Origin: Huintestinicola sp050874005
GTDB lineage: Bacteria; Bacillota; Clostridia; Oscillospirales; Ruminococcaceae
Length of the DNA stretch: 64,000 nucleotides
Direction: 5' to 3'
Assembly: GCF_050874005.1 (NCBI RefSeq)
Contig: NZ_JBNMJV010000001.1
Location: forward strand, 1-64,000
Within the stretch, counting starts at the first letter, position 1. Every line of letters starts with the position of its first letter. The position numbers and the translations under genes are program-made. This document shows positions 34,349 through 43,790 of the stretch, piece by piece. The notes under the pieces were generated by a model. It searched no databases, had not been told where the DNA came from, and saw only the letters and a program-made list of their open reading frames with translations.

Positions 34349-35218
34349 ATGGGAACAGAAAATCTCATATCAAATGAAATACGCTCGCAGGTGCTCATAG
34401 ATGCCCTGCCCTACATTCAGAGATATAACGACAAGATAGTTGTCATAAAATACGGCGGCAACGCAATGACCAACGAAGCACTCAAGGACGCAGTAATGAG
34501 CGATATCGTGCTTTTAAACCTCGTAGGAATAAAGACCGTCCTCGTTCACGGCGGCGGACCCGAGATAAGCGATATGCTGAAAAGAGTGGGCATTGAGAGC
34601 AAGTTCATAAACGGACTCAGATACACTGACGAAGCCACCGTTGATATCGTAAAAATGGTGCTTGCGGGCAAGGTGAACAAGGAGCTTGTTTCCCACCTTA
34701 CCCAGCACGGCGGAAAGGCGCTTGGAATGTGCGGCATTGACGGACAGATGATACTCTGCCACAAGATGGAGAGCGAGGTTGACCTGGGCTTTGTGGGCGA
34801 GATAGACACCATAAACACCGCCCCCATTCTTGATGCACTTTCAAACGGCTATGTTCCTGTAATATCCACCGTAGCCTGCGACGAGCAGGGTCAGACCTAC
34901 AACATAAACGCCGACACCGCCGCCGCAAGAATAGCCGCCGAGCTTAAAGCGGAAAACCTTATCCTTATGACGGACATCGTGGGACTTCTGAGAGACAAGG
35001 ACGACAACGGCACACTTATCCCCAAGGTGCAGGTCAGCGAAGTGCCCTTTATGAAGAGACAGGGTATAATCAGCGGCGGAATGATACCCAAGATAGACTG
35101 CTGCGTTGAAGCCGTCAGACGAGGGGTTAAAAAGACCTGCATAATCGACGGAAGAGTTCCCCACTCCATTCTTATCGAGCTGCTTTCGAATGAGGGAATA
35201 GGTACGCAGTTCATATAA
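34349..35218 (+). CDS. argB: Acetylglutamate kinase
   Basis: 289 residues, amino-acid-kinase fold. The N-terminal VIKYGGNAM and LVHGGGPEI motifs bind the phosphates, and KVQVSEVPF and ISGGMIPK are typical. It phosphorylates acetylglutamate and is the usual step for feedback inhibition by arginine. Ribosome site AAAGGAG before ATG 34349. Confidence 0.96.
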   Translation: MGTENLISNEIRSQVLIDALPYIQRYNDKIVVIKYGGNAMTNEALKDAVMSDIVLLNLVGIKTVLVHGGGPEISDMLKRVGIESKFINGLRYTDEATVDIVKMVLAGKVNKELVSHLTQHGGKALGMCGIDGQMILCHKMESEVDLGFVGEIDTINTAPILDALSNGYVPVISTVACDEQGQTYNINADTAAARIAAELKAENLILMTDIVGLLRDKDDNGTLIPKVQVSEVPFMKRQGIISGGMIPKIDCCVEAVRRGVKKTCIIDGRVPHSILIELLSNEGIGTQFI

Positions 35219-35284
35219 GCGGGGGACGCTGATTTATTATCTTCTATATAATTTATTCGTTTATACAGCAAGGAGCTGATACAA

Positions 35285-36454
35285 ATGTCAACCATAGAAA
35301 AATTCAACGAACACGTAATGCAGACCTACGGCAGGCTTCCCATAGTCCTTGAAAAAGGAAAGGGACGTGAAGCCGTTGACGAAAACGGCAAGGAATACAT
35401 AGACTTCGGCAGCGGCATAGGCACAAACTCCCTCGGCTACTGCGATGATAAATGGGCAGATGCCGTATGCGCCCAGGTGCGTTCCATACAGCACACCTCA
35501 AACTATTTCTATACCAAGGTCCAGGCAGACTTTGCCGAACGTCTCTGCGCTGTCACAGGCTACAAAAACGTGTTCTTCGGCAATTCGGGAGCGGAAGCAA
35601 ACGAGTGCGCCATAAAGCTTGCAAGGAAATATTCCTTCGATAAATACGGCAAGTGTCGCCACACCATTGTCACCCTTGTAAACTCCTTCCACGGCAGAAC
35701 AATAGCAACCCTTTCCGCAACGGGACAGGAGGTATTCCACAATTACTTCTTCCCCTTTGTGGAGGGCTTCGTGAACACTCCCGCCAACGATATTGAAGCG
35801 CTCCGCAAGGTAATTTCCGAGGATAAGACTGTCTGCGCCGTAATGTTCGAGTTCGTTCAGGGCGAGGGCGGCGTAAATCCTCTTGACAAGGCTTTTGTGG
35901 AGGAGATTTTCAAGCTCTGCGGCGAAAATGATATCCTTACCATTGCCGATGAAGTCCAGACAGGCGTGGGCAGAACAGGAACCTTCCTTGCCTCCGAGCA
36001 GTACGGCGTAAAGCCCGATATCACCTCTCTTGCAAAGGGAATTGCAGGGGGCGTACCAATGGGTGCCTGCCTTGCATCGGAAAAATGCGCCGATGTTCTT
36101 GTGAAGGGCACTCATGGCTCCACCTTTGGCGGCAACCCCATTGCCTGCGCAGGAGCAAACGCAGTTCTTGACAGAGTTACCGAAAAGGGCTTCCTTGAGG
36201 ACGTAATGAAGAAAAGCGAGTATTTTAAAAAGAAGCTTGCGGAGATACCCGAGGTTGAGGGCGTTGACGGCTTAGGCTTAATGCTGGGCGTAAGGCTCAA
36301 AACCAAAAAGGCTGCGGATATCCTTACCGCCGCCGCCGAAAAGGGACTTCTCATTCTCACCGCCAAGGAAAAGCTCCGTTTCCTGCCCCCCCTCACCATC
36401 ACCTATGAGGAAATTGACAAGGGAATGGAAATACTGGGAGAGCTTTTAAAATAA
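35285..36454 (+). CDS. argD: Acetylornithine aminotransferase
   Basis: 389 residues; class III PLP aminotransferase. The sequence FGNSGAEANE binds the cofactor, IADEVQTGVGRTG is typical, and the PLP Lys is in SLAKGIAGG. It converts acetylglutamate semialdehyde to acetylornithine. Confidence 0.95.
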   Translation: MSTIEKFNEHVMQTYGRLPIVLEKGKGREAVDENGKEYIDFGSGIGTNSLGYCDDKWADAVCAQVRSIQHTSNYFYTKVQADFAERLCAVTGYKNVFFGNSGAEANECAIKLARKYSFDKYGKCRHTIVTLVNSFHGRTIATLSATGQEVFHNYFFPFVEGFVNTPANDIEALRKVISEDKTVCAVMFEFVQGEGGVNPLDKAFVEEIFKLCGENDILTIADEVQTGVGRTGTFLASEQYGVKPDITSLAKGIAGGVPMGACLASEKCADVLVKGTHGSTFGGNPIACAGANAVLDRVTEKGFLEDVMKKSEYFKKKLAEIPEVEGVDGLGLMLGVRLKTKKAADILTAAAEKGLLILTAKEKLRFLPPLTITYEEIDKGMEILGELLK

Positions 36455-36532
36455 TTTCTAATCGGAGTTTAATCTGCGGCTAATATGATATGAACCTGCA
36501 AATGATATTATATCACCAAAGGAGTGATACTA

Positions 36533-36622
36533 ATGTCGAGACTGCCAAGATTTTTCATATGGGATATAATCGGAGATATCATTGAAGCCGCCGTAGAAAT
36601 AATAATCGATCTGATAAACTAA
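36533..36622 (+). CDS. 29-residue amphipathic peptide between argD and argF
   Basis: ATG 36533 follows the strong ribosome site AAAGGAG (36518-36524) and opens 29 codons beginning MSRLPRFFIWDIIGD. The rest is a run of Ile with spaced Glu/Asp (EAAVEIIIDLIN), which would form an amphipathic or membrane helix. It ends 19 nt before argF. Ribosome site, spacing and composition support a real small gene; it could also act as a leader. Confidence 0.55.
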   Translation: MSRLPRFFIWDIIGDIIEAAVEIIIDLIN

Positions 36623-36641
36623 AAAACGGAGGTAAACCACT

Positions 36642-37550
36642 ATGAAGCACCTGCTCAAAATGTCCGATCTTTCAAAGGCTGATATCATTGATATCTTAAA
36701 CCTTGCAGACCAGCTCAAATACGAGCTGAAGCACAACATACCCCACCGCCATCTTGAGGGCAAGACTCTTGGAATGATATTCCAGAAGTCCTCCACACGT
36801 ACACGTGTATCCTTTGAAACGGGAATGTACCAGCTTGGCGGAAATGCGCTGTTTCTCTCTTCACGTGATCTCCAGATAGGCAGGGGCGAGCCTGTGCAGG
36901 ATACCGCACGTGTCCTCTCCCGCTACCTTGACGGAATAATGATACGCACCTTTGAGCAGAAGGAAGTTGAGGATCTCTCCGAATTCGGAAATATCCCCAT
37001 AATAAACGGTCTTACCGACTACTGCCACCCCTGTCAGGTGCTTGCAGACCTTATGACTATCCGTGAGTACAAGGGACAGTTTGACGGACTGAAAATGTGC
37101 TACATAGGCGACGGAAACAATATGGCAAACTCCCTTATCGTAGGCGGACTTACGGTAGGAATGGAAGTTGCTGTTGCCTGCCCCGAGGGATATCGTCCCG
37201 ACCCCACAGTTCTTGAATTTGCCAAGGCATACGGCGACAAGTTCACCCTTACCGACAAGCCCGTGGAAGCTGCTGCAAATGCAGACGTTCTCTTCACCGA
37301 TGTATGGGCATCAATGGGACAGGAGGGCGAAGCAGAAATTCGCCGCAAGGCATTCACAGGCTATCAGATAAATGACGAGGTAATGGCAGCCGCAAAGCGT
37401 GACGCAATGGTACAGCACTGCCTGCCCGCACACCGTGAGGAGGAGATAACCGCAAAGGTGTTCGAGGAGCACGCAGAGGAAATTTTCGACGAGGCAGAAA
37501 ACCGTCTCCACGCTCAGAAGGCTGTTATGGTCAAGCTGATGAAGTCTTGA
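36642..37550 (+). CDS. argF: Ornithine carbamoyltransferase
   Basis: 302 residues; forms citrulline from ornithine and carbamoyl phosphate. Carbamoyl-phosphate loop SSTRTRVSFE and the ornithine-loop HCLPAHREEE are intact. Last gene of the cluster, ahead of a strong terminator. Confidence 0.96.
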   Translation: MKHLLKMSDLSKADIIDILNLADQLKYELKHNIPHRHLEGKTLGMIFQKSSTRTRVSFETGMYQLGGNALFLSSRDLQIGRGEPVQDTARVLSRYLDGIMIRTFEQKEVEDLSEFGNIPIINGLTDYCHPCQVLADLMTIREYKGQFDGLKMCYIGDGNNMANSLIVGGLTVGMEVAVACPEGYRPDPTVLEFAKAYGDKFTLTDKPVEAAANADVLFTDVWASMGQEGEAEIRRKAFTGYQINDEVMAAAKRDAMVQHCLPAHREEEITAKVFEEHAEEIFDEAENRLHAQKAVMVKLMKS

Positions 37551-37596
37551 TGAACATCTGTTTCTATATATTATAGCATATTTGTTCCAAAATGTC

Positions 37597-37645
37597 AAGT
37601 CCCCCGAAGAAATTTTTTTGAATTTCTTCGGGGGACTTTTTTCCT
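37597..37645. terminator. Strong terminator after argF, bidirectional
   Basis: AAGTCCCCCGAAGAAAT pairs perfectly with ATTTCTTCGGGGGACTT; T-run on the plus strand. Confidence 0.92.
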
Positions 37646-37672
37646 TTTTTTAAATGTGGAGTTGAGAGCCGT

Positions 37673-38770
37673 TTATTTTCTAAGCTTACCAAGCTTCTCC
37701 GCATAGTCCCTCAGCCTGCCATTTGCGGCGTTCACCGGACCGAAGCTGTCAAGGCAGCAGATGACCTGTTCACACCTGTCAATAAGTTCCCTTGCCTCCT
37801 GCTCATTTTCATATGAAACAGCCTCAAAAGGCTTTTCGGATATTACCCTTGCCGCAAGTGCCTTTGCCGCAGGAAAATCAATGTCGTTTTCGTGGATAAC
37901 TCCCGCCGCAAAGGGGATATCAAGCCTCTGGAGCCTGCGGAACACTCCCGTTCCTCTGCCGTTTCCTGCAATAACGAACACCCTCGGTTCGCCCGTGGGA
38001 GGAGCAAGTTCCGCTGTGCAGAACCGTTCCTCAAAGCTGCCCTTTTCAATGCCGTAAAGAGCAGTTATCCGCTCGCTTGTGAAGATCTCCTCGGGTGTGC
38101 CCTGCCCCTCAATGCCCTTGTCGCCCACGCATATAACGTGGTCGGAGATACGCTCCGCCATATCAAGTTCGTGCATTGACATTATCACCGCAAGCCCCTT
38201 TTCACGTACAAGGCGGCGGAGAATGTCAAGGAGCTTCAGCTTATGGCGGATATCAAGAAATGAGGTAGGCTCGTCAAGGACAAGTATTTTAGGTTCCTGA
38301 CAGATGGCTCTTGCAAGCATTACCCTCTGGCGCTGTCCGTCGCTTATGCGGGAAATGTCCCTGTCTGCAAGAGAAGTAACGTCTGTCAGCTCCATTGCCT
38401 CCGCCACCGCACGCTTATCCTCGGGGGAAAGTATGCCAAGCCTACCCGTATAAGGGTATCTGCCCGCACCCACCGCCTGACTGCAGGTCATAAGCTCGGG
38501 GTCTGTCCGCACCGTCATAAGCAGGGACATTTTTTTTGCAAGCTCCTCGCCCTTGAAGTCTGAAAGCTCCTCCTTGCCGATATAAACTGCTCCGCCAAGG
38601 GTTTTTATTTGTCGGGAAATGGTTTTGAGTATAGTGGATTTTCCTGCGCCGTTGGGTCCTATGAGGGTGACAATTTTCCCCGGGAGGAGAGATATGCGGA
38701 TATTGTCAATGAGTATTTCCGAGCCGTAGCCCACTGCAAGGTCATTGGCGGTAAGGACGTTGTTCTGCAT
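37673..38770 (-). CDS. ABC transporter ATP-binding protein, corrinoid/siderophore type
   Basis: 365 residues. Walker A is GPNGAGKSTI, the signature motif reads ISDGQRQRVMLARAI and Walker B is ILVLDEPTSFLD, as in FepC/BtuD-type ATPases. An extra C-terminal domain of about 105 residues (ISEKPFEAVSYENEQEA) is not part of the basic fold; such tails occur in cobalamin-transport ATPases of Firmicutes. Last gene of the riboswitch-controlled operon. A role in corrinoid import is inferred from context. Confidence 0.85.
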   Translation of the reverse strand: MQNNVLTANDLAVGYGSEILIDNIRISLLPGKIVTLIGPNGAGKSTILKTISRQIKTLGGAVYIGKEELSDFKGEELAKKMSLLMTVRTDPELMTCSQAVGAGRYPYTGRLGILSPEDKRAVAEAMELTDVTSLADRDISRISDGQRQRVMLARAICQEPKILVLDEPTSFLDIRHKLKLLDILRRLVREKGLAVIMSMHELDMAERISDHVICVGDKGIEGQGTPEEIFTSERITALYGIEKGSFEERFCTAELAPPTGEPRVFVIAGNGRGTGVFRRLQRLDIPFAAGVIHENDIDFPAAKALAARVISEKPFEAVSYENEQEARELIDRCEQVICCLDSFGPVNAANGRLRDYAEKLGKLRK

Positions 38771-38810
38771 TTTTTCTCTCCTCCTTTTTGAACATATCGC
38801 ACATCGGGTT

Positions 38811-38850
38811 CTTTATTCTTTATTATTTATTCTTTTTTCTTTATTCTTTT
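38811..38850. repeat. AT-rich simple repeat, left flank of the cargo gene
   Basis: Repeated TTCTTTATT units, about 40 bp. The same unit occurs in opposite orientation at 39521-39554. Confidence 0.65.
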
Positions 38851-39410
38851 GGGATAAGTCCGTCAAAAAATTCACACTCCCATTCAAAGCTTGAAGCACA
38901 ATATTCTAAGCCCAAATTATCGGAGCCGTCTTTTTCCGATAAGGTAAGCAGCTTTGTTTTATCTCTTATGTCTTTTAATTGCAGGAATAAACTAAGGGGA
39001 AATTCATATCCCCATTCAGAACGAAAGCCATACAAACCAAAACGCTGCAGGATATCCTGCATTTCAGCAATAAAGTCATTTAAAAATATTTCTGTTTCAA
39101 TTTGTACGGTTTTATTTTCAATTTCTTTATCGGATTTCTGAGATTCATAGGTCACAGCGTGAAATACGAACTGCTCGTTTGAAGTCCCCATATTCCATAT
39201 TGAATATGCAGGCTCCTCAAACACTCTGAATGAGTTTTTCGGCTCGTCCCGGGGCGACCTGCCGAGAATGTATATCAGTCCCGACATAAGATCATCAAGA
39301 AAATTTGAAAGATAGCTTGCGCAAAATGAAATAGTGTTTTCCCCATCGCTTATATATCCCATTATCCAGCCGGCAGATATCTGGTCTATTTTAAATGATT
39401 TTTCAGGCAT
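38841..39410 (-). CDS. Unknown protein inserted in the corrinoid operon
   Basis: 189 residues, acidic, with no membrane segment or motif that I recognise. The start ATG 39410 is supported by GAGGA; TTG 39425 is less likely. It lies between ATPase and permease genes that are normally adjacent. It is flanked by AT-rich simple repeats in opposite orientation and is more AT-rich than the operon around it. It may be a later insertion. Immunity-type proteins often look like this, but there is no direct evidence. Confidence 0.6.
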   Translation of the reverse strand: MPEKSFKIDQISAGWIMGYISDGENTISFCASYLSNFLDDLMSGLIYILGRSPRDEPKNSFRVFEEPAYSIWNMGTSNEQFVFHAVTYESQKSDKEIENKTVQIETEIFLNDFIAEMQDILQRFGLYGFRSEWGYEFPLSLFLQLKDIRDKTKLLTLSEKDGSDNLGLEYCASSFEWECEFFDGLIPKE

Positions 39411-39520
39411 AGTTTTTCCTCGCAATTTTAAAATCCGATTTGAATTATTAAGCGTTTTCCTAATTCTGTATTATACCATATTCATCTTTATAATTCAACC
39501 GCCGCCCGGAACATAGCTTT

Positions 39521-39554
39521 AAAGAATAAAGAATAAATAAAAAATAATAAAGAA
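39521..39554. repeat. AT-rich simple repeat, right flank of the cargo gene
   Basis: AAAGAATAAAGAATAAATAA and further units, inverted relative to the left flank. Confidence 0.65.
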
Positions 39555-39555
39555 G

Positions 39556-40569
39556 TCATTGCTCTCGGTGCCGCCCAGCCATAATGGCGATGACCACAGG
39601 CGCACCCGCAAGAGCCGTTACCGAGCTTATGCTAAGCTCCGAGGGGGCGAAAAGTATCCTTGCAGGCAGGTCGCACATAAGGCAGAACACCCCTCCGCCC
39701 AGAAATGCGGCAGGGATAATAAGCTTCGGGTCGGCAGTTTTAAAAAGCTTTTTGATAAGATGAGGAACGGCTATTCCCACAAAGGAAACAGGCCCCGCAA
39801 ATGCGGTCACGGCGGCGGAAAGCAGGCTTGAGACAAGTATCAGCCCCACTCTGAACGCCCTGATATTCACCCCCGAGCTTTGTGCGTACACCTCTCCCAG
39901 GCGGTATGCGTTTATCTGCTTTGACATTAAAAACGCCGCCCCGAGACAGATAAATATTACGGGTGAAAAGGCTTTCACATCTTCCGCATCAATTCCCGAA
40001 AAGCTGCCCATTGACCAGCTGTGGAGATTGACGATATTGGAATCGTCTGCAAATGTGACCGCAATATCGGTTATTCCCGAGCAGATGTAGCCAATCATAA
40101 CGCCGCACACCACAAGCATAGAGCTTCGCTTTATTTTAGACGACACCGCAAGAATAAAGCCCATCGACAGCATTGAGCCTGCAAATGAGGATATGATAAG
40201 CGCACCCGAGGTAAGGGGTATTCCCCTTTGCAGAAAAAATATCATCGCCATTGCAACGGTAAGCTTTGCCCCCGAGGATATTCCCAAGACAAAAGGCCCT
40301 GCAATGGGATTAGCAAAATAGGTCTGCAGAAGATATCCCGAAACTGCCAGACCGCCGCCAAGCACCATTGCCGCAAGCATTCTCGGCAGGCGTATGGAGA
40401 GTATGATGTTTGCGGCTGTTGTTCCCCTTTCCGCTCCCGTAAGGACTTTTATGACCTCCTCGGGGGAAAAGCTGACGCTGCCCGAAAAAAGGCTTGCCGT
40501 CATAAGGAAAAGCAGTAGCAGCACAAGGATAGTGTAGCCCATAATATAGCGCTTTGTTTCCTTTGTCAT
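39556..40569 (-). CDS. FecCD/BtuC-type ABC permease
   Basis: 337 residues, about nine to ten membrane helices. Family segments LSIRLPRMLAAMVLGGGLAV and FVGIAVPHL (coupling helix) are present. Such permeases carry vitamin B12, haem or siderophores. Cobalamin is favoured by the riboswitch. It lies 22 nt after the binding-protein gene. Confidence 0.9.
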   Translation of the reverse strand: MTKETKRYIMGYTILVLLLLFLMTASLFSGSVSFSPEEVIKVLTGAERGTTAANIILSIRLPRMLAAMVLGGGLAVSGYLLQTYFANPIAGPFVLGISSGAKLTVAMAMIFFLQRGIPLTSGALIISSFAGSMLSMGFILAVSSKIKRSSMLVVCGVMIGYICSGITDIAVTFADDSNIVNLHSWSMGSFSGIDAEDVKAFSPVIFICLGAAFLMSKQINAYRLGEVYAQSSGVNIRAFRVGLILVSSLLSAAVTAFAGPVSFVGIAVPHLIKKLFKTADPKLIIPAAFLGGGVFCLMCDLPARILFAPSELSISSVTALAGAPVVIAIMAGRHREQ

Positions 40570-40591
40570 TTCATACTCTCCTTTCCGCCGT

Positions 40592-41725
40592 TTATTTTAA
40601 TCTGTAAAAATACTCCATATCGTCCTCGGCTTCTCCCGTAAAAATAAGGTTCAGCTCACGAATGACCTCTGCCGCTCCCGTTGTCTGCTGAAACATATTT
40701 TTATCCGTACACCACACATCTCCCGAACGTACCGCCTTGAATTCGGAAAGGAGACTGTTTTTTTCTGTAAGTTGCGAAAGGTTATCCATTCCCCCGTCAA
40801 TGGTGCTGTTGTAGATAAGCACATCTGCCATCGCCGCTTCGGAATAAAACACCTCAAACTGCATATTTATTGTGGACTGAGCATTTTCATCAACATTTAA
40901 TTCCTCGGGAGAAAAAATATACTCTCCGCCGCCCAGCTCTATCATTCGGGAAACATAGTCCCCGGGCTTTCGCACAACAGCATAGCCGTTTGAGGAAATG
41001 TAGAAAAATGCGGCGGTCTTTCCCGTACTTCCGCTTTGAGTAATGCTGTTAAGAAGCTCCGACTGCTCCGAAAAAAGCCGCTCTGCCTCTTCCTCCCTGC
41101 CCGTAAGCAGTCCGTAAAGCTTTACCCATTCAAGCCGTCCCAGGGGGTGAGTTTCGTAGCTTGAGCGCTCGATAAGCACGGGTATTCCAAGCCTTTGTAG
41201 ATGCTCCTTTACCTCGGGCTTGTGGTATATCATCGTTGACTCAATGGCAAGACCGCACCCCTCGGACAGGATAAGCTCGTAATCGGGTGCGGAGTATTTT
41301 CCCGCATAGAGGATATCCTCATTCGCCATTGCTTCTTTAACTTCTGACAGTGCCCAGTCCCTTTCAAGGGTGGCTGTGGCACGCACATTCCCCTCTGCAC
41401 CTATGCCGAAAAACATATCCATTGCGGAAGATGCGGCAAGGTAGATATTGTCTGCAGGGGTACGGATAAGGGTGATATTGTTGGGTATCTCTTCCACCGC
41501 TTCATTTTCGGGAACAAGGAGATATTTTTCCCCGTCAGATACGGTCACAAGAGAAATATCATTTTCGTAATACTCGACCGAAAACTGAGTGGCATACATA
41601 AGTTCCATCTCTCCCACAGGCTCTGCATTTTCAAGGGAAAATCCGTTTGTAACGGCTTTCTTTGAACAGGAACAGAACACTATGGTGCAGAGCAGTATTC
41701 CCGCAAGCTTTATAAGATTTCTCAT
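40592..41725 (-). CDS. Substrate-binding lipoprotein, BtuF/FepB type
   Basis: 377 residues with signal and Cys (GILLCTIVFCSC), then a type III periplasmic-binding fold (TPADNIYLAASSAMDMFFGI, LIERSSYETHPLGRLEWVKL). It should present the corrinoid or metal-tetrapyrrole to the permease. The start overlaps the end of the preceding gene by 4 bp. Confidence 0.88.
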   Translation of the reverse strand: MRNLIKLAGILLCTIVFCSCSKKAVTNGFSLENAEPVGEMELMYATQFSVEYYENDISLVTVSDGEKYLLVPENEAVEEIPNNITLIRTPADNIYLAASSAMDMFFGIGAEGNVRATATLERDWALSEVKEAMANEDILYAGKYSAPDYELILSEGCGLAIESTMIYHKPEVKEHLQRLGIPVLIERSSYETHPLGRLEWVKLYGLLTGREEEAERLFSEQSELLNSITQSGSTGKTAAFFYISSNGYAVVRKPGDYVSRMIELGGGEYIFSPEELNVDENAQSTINMQFEVFYSEAAMADVLIYNSTIDGGMDNLSQLTEKNSLLSEFKAVRSGDVWCTDKNMFQQTTGAAEVIRELNLIFTGEAEDDMEYFYRLK

Positions 41726-42630
41726 TCTGCCGTAATTGTTGCCGAGTCGAAATACAAGGTATATTCGATCTCGTGGGGAGTGCTCATTGCGGTGGTATTT
41801 GCGGAGACGGGCATTTTGTAGTCAAAGCCCGTTACGGGAATGACAAATTCCGAATTGCCCTCGGTGTTTTGTGGATAATATTTCTCGCTGCCAACGGTCA
41901 TACAGTCGTAGTTTGAGCTGCCCCAGACAATTTCGGCAAAGGCTTCTCCGTCTGAAACGGTGAGCCTTGCTGGAGAATTTATTTTCGCCCTGCCCGAGCC
42001 GCCCTCAAGGGACACATCTACGGTATATTCACCGTCCGCAAGTCCGAGACTTTCGATAGTATTGATAACACCATCTGCAAAAGCGTCCGCAGGAAGGGAG
42101 TCTGCACGGAAAAGGAGAGTGCGGTCATACCACATTTCTTTCTTTTTGCTGAATGCGGCGCAGTCAATGCCCATATCAAGGCCCTCGACGGGAACTGTAA
42201 AGGAGTGTGTGCCGTCGGGATCTTCCTCAAAGGGGATATACCCGTCCTCCGAGGCATTCTCTCCCTTGCCCATAAACAGATACAGATAGCCCGTTCCCCC
42301 CATTGTCATTCGGGCGGTCATTTTTCCTTCGGATACGGTAAGAACACAGTCGGTAACTGTAAACATTGAGGAGCTTGAGTCCACCTTGATGTTATATTCT
42401 CCGTCCTTTAAGCTGTCCGCATAAACAGGGGTCATATCATCGGGGATAACAAGCCCGTCGGGAACGGTCTGTGCTCCCTCGGCAACGGCATTTGTGCTTA
42501 CTGTTGTTACCTCTGAAACAGCTTCGGATATAGTGGTCTCGGCAGAATTGTCACTATCCGTATTTCCGCAGGCGCTCATCATAAGCACCGACATAACAAG
42601 CAGGAGAGACAGATTTGCTTTTTTATTCAT
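41722..42630 (-). CDS. Lipoprotein with two repeated domains
   Basis: 302 residues. Signal and lipobox (LLLVMSVLMMSAC), a Ser/Thr/Glu linker, and two copies of a roughly 100-residue beta domain. Copy one starts LKDGEYNIKVDSS and copy two LADGEYTVDVSLE, and both contain an LTVSEGK/LTVSDGE strand and a pattern like IPFEEDPDGTHSFTVPV. The layout recalls NEAT-like haem/ligand-binding domains, but I cannot prove that. Between cbiK and the binding protein, so a corrinoid-, haem- or metal-binding role at the surface is plausible. Start chosen at 42630 because 42642 abuts the ribosome site. Confidence 0.7.
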   Translation of the reverse strand: MNKKANLSLLLVMSVLMMSACGNTDSDNSAETTISEAVSEVTTVSTNAVAEGAQTVPDGLVIPDDMTPVYADSLKDGEYNIKVDSSSSMFTVTDCVLTVSEGKMTARMTMGGTGYLYLFMGKGENASEDGYIPFEEDPDGTHSFTVPVEGLDMGIDCAAFSKKKEMWYDRTLLFRADSLPADAFADGVINTIESLGLADGEYTVDVSLEGGSGRAKINSPARLTVSDGEAFAEIVWGSSNYDCMTVGSEKYYPQNTEGNSEFVIPVTGFDYKMPVSANTTAMSTPHEIEYTLYFDSATITAE

Positions 42631-42708
42631 TTTAATTTTCATTCCTTTATTTAAAAGCAGTCTCTCCCCGTATAAACGGAGAGAGGTCTGCTGTGTATAA
42701 TATGGTTA

Positions 42709-43782
42709 TCAGTTCAGGGAGTCAATTGCCGCCTGAGCGTGGTCGGCGTAAATTTTTCTTATCTCCTCGTTTTCGCCCAGACCTTTAAGAACGCAGACAA
42801 CCTCATATCCCTCGCTCTCAAAAGCACTTTTCCAGGAACCGTCCTCGTCTCCTGCCATATCGTTGTTTGCGTGGTCGCCTGCAACAACCATAAGGGGCTG
42901 GAGCACTACTCTCTTGTAATTCCCTGCCTTGACAGAAGCCATAACATCATCAAGAGTGGGAGCAGCTTCAACGGTTCCTATGAAATAGTTATCATATCCA
43001 CCTGCGGTAAAAAGCTCCTGAATTTTCGAGTAAACGCCGTTTGCGGAATGTTCCGTTCCGTGACCCATAAAGCAGATGGCAGTTTCCCCGTCATCATATT
43101 CCTTGGTATCATCTGTAATGGCTTTTACCGCTCTTTCAAAATCCTCATCACTTGTAAGGAGCGGCTCGCCGAATACCACCTTTTCAAAGGCGTCGGAATA
43201 ATTTGCCGCCTTTTCCACTATCTCGTCATACTCAATGCCGTTCATAAGGTGAGTGGGCTGGATAACAAGATTTTTTACCCCGTTGTCCGCCGCACGGGTG
43301 AGAGCGGCGTCAATATCGTCAATAAGAACTCCGTCACGTCTCTGAACGTGGTCAATGATGATATTCGAGGTAAATCCACGTCTTACGGAATAATCGGGGA
43401 ACGCCGCTTCAAGATCGTTTTCTATCGCTCCCACAGTAAGGCGGCGGCTGTCGTTATAGCTTGTGCCGAAGCTTACCACCAAAAGCTCGTTTTCGCCGAT
43501 ATCGTCCTGATTTCTTACATTATCCAATGAAGCGTCTCCTGTATCATAGTTTTCTTCGTCCTCTTCCGGGGCTTCTTCCTGTGCGGAAATTTCCTCGGAC
43601 TGAGAGGTTTCCTCCGTCTCTGCGGCAGTCTGCTCCGCTTCCTCGGACTGCACCGTTTCGGAAACAGTCTCTGAAACAGTTCCCGAAGTGTTTTCGCCGC
43701 CGTTTGTTCCTCCGCAGGCTGTCATTGCCGACAAAACTAAAAGCGCTGTAACAGCCGCAAGAATATGCTTTGACCTTTTCAT
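42709..43782 (-). CDS. cbiK: CbiK-type sirohydrochlorin cobaltochelatase, exported lipoprotein
   Basis: 357 residues. A lipoprotein signal (ALLVLSAMTAC) and a long acidic Ser/Glu linker precede a CbiK chelatase domain: LLVVSFGTSYNDSRR, VIQPTHLMNGIEYDEI (His), CFMGHGTEHSANGVYS (His) and LQPLMVVAGDHA (His). CbiK inserts cobalt into sirohydrochlorin in anaerobic B12 synthesis, normally in the cytoplasm. Here the signal places it outside the membrane, as with the periplasmic CbiK of Desulfovibrio. ATG 43782 follows CGGAGG. Under the cobalamin riboswitch and followed by transport genes. Confidence 0.88.
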   Translation of the reverse strand: MKRSKHILAAVTALLVLSAMTACGGTNGGENTSGTVSETVSETVQSEEAEQTAAETEETSQSEEISAQEEAPEEDEENYDTGDASLDNVRNQDDIGENELLVVSFGTSYNDSRRLTVGAIENDLEAAFPDYSVRRGFTSNIIIDHVQRRDGVLIDDIDAALTRAADNGVKNLVIQPTHLMNGIEYDEIVEKAANYSDAFEKVVFGEPLLTSDEDFERAVKAITDDTKEYDDGETAICFMGHGTEHSANGVYSKIQELFTAGGYDNYFIGTVEAAPTLDDVMASVKAGNYKRVVLQPLMVVAGDHANNDMAGDEDGSWKSAFESEGYEVVCVLKGLGENEEIRKIYADHAQAAIDSLN

Positions 43783-43790
43783 AAAAATAT

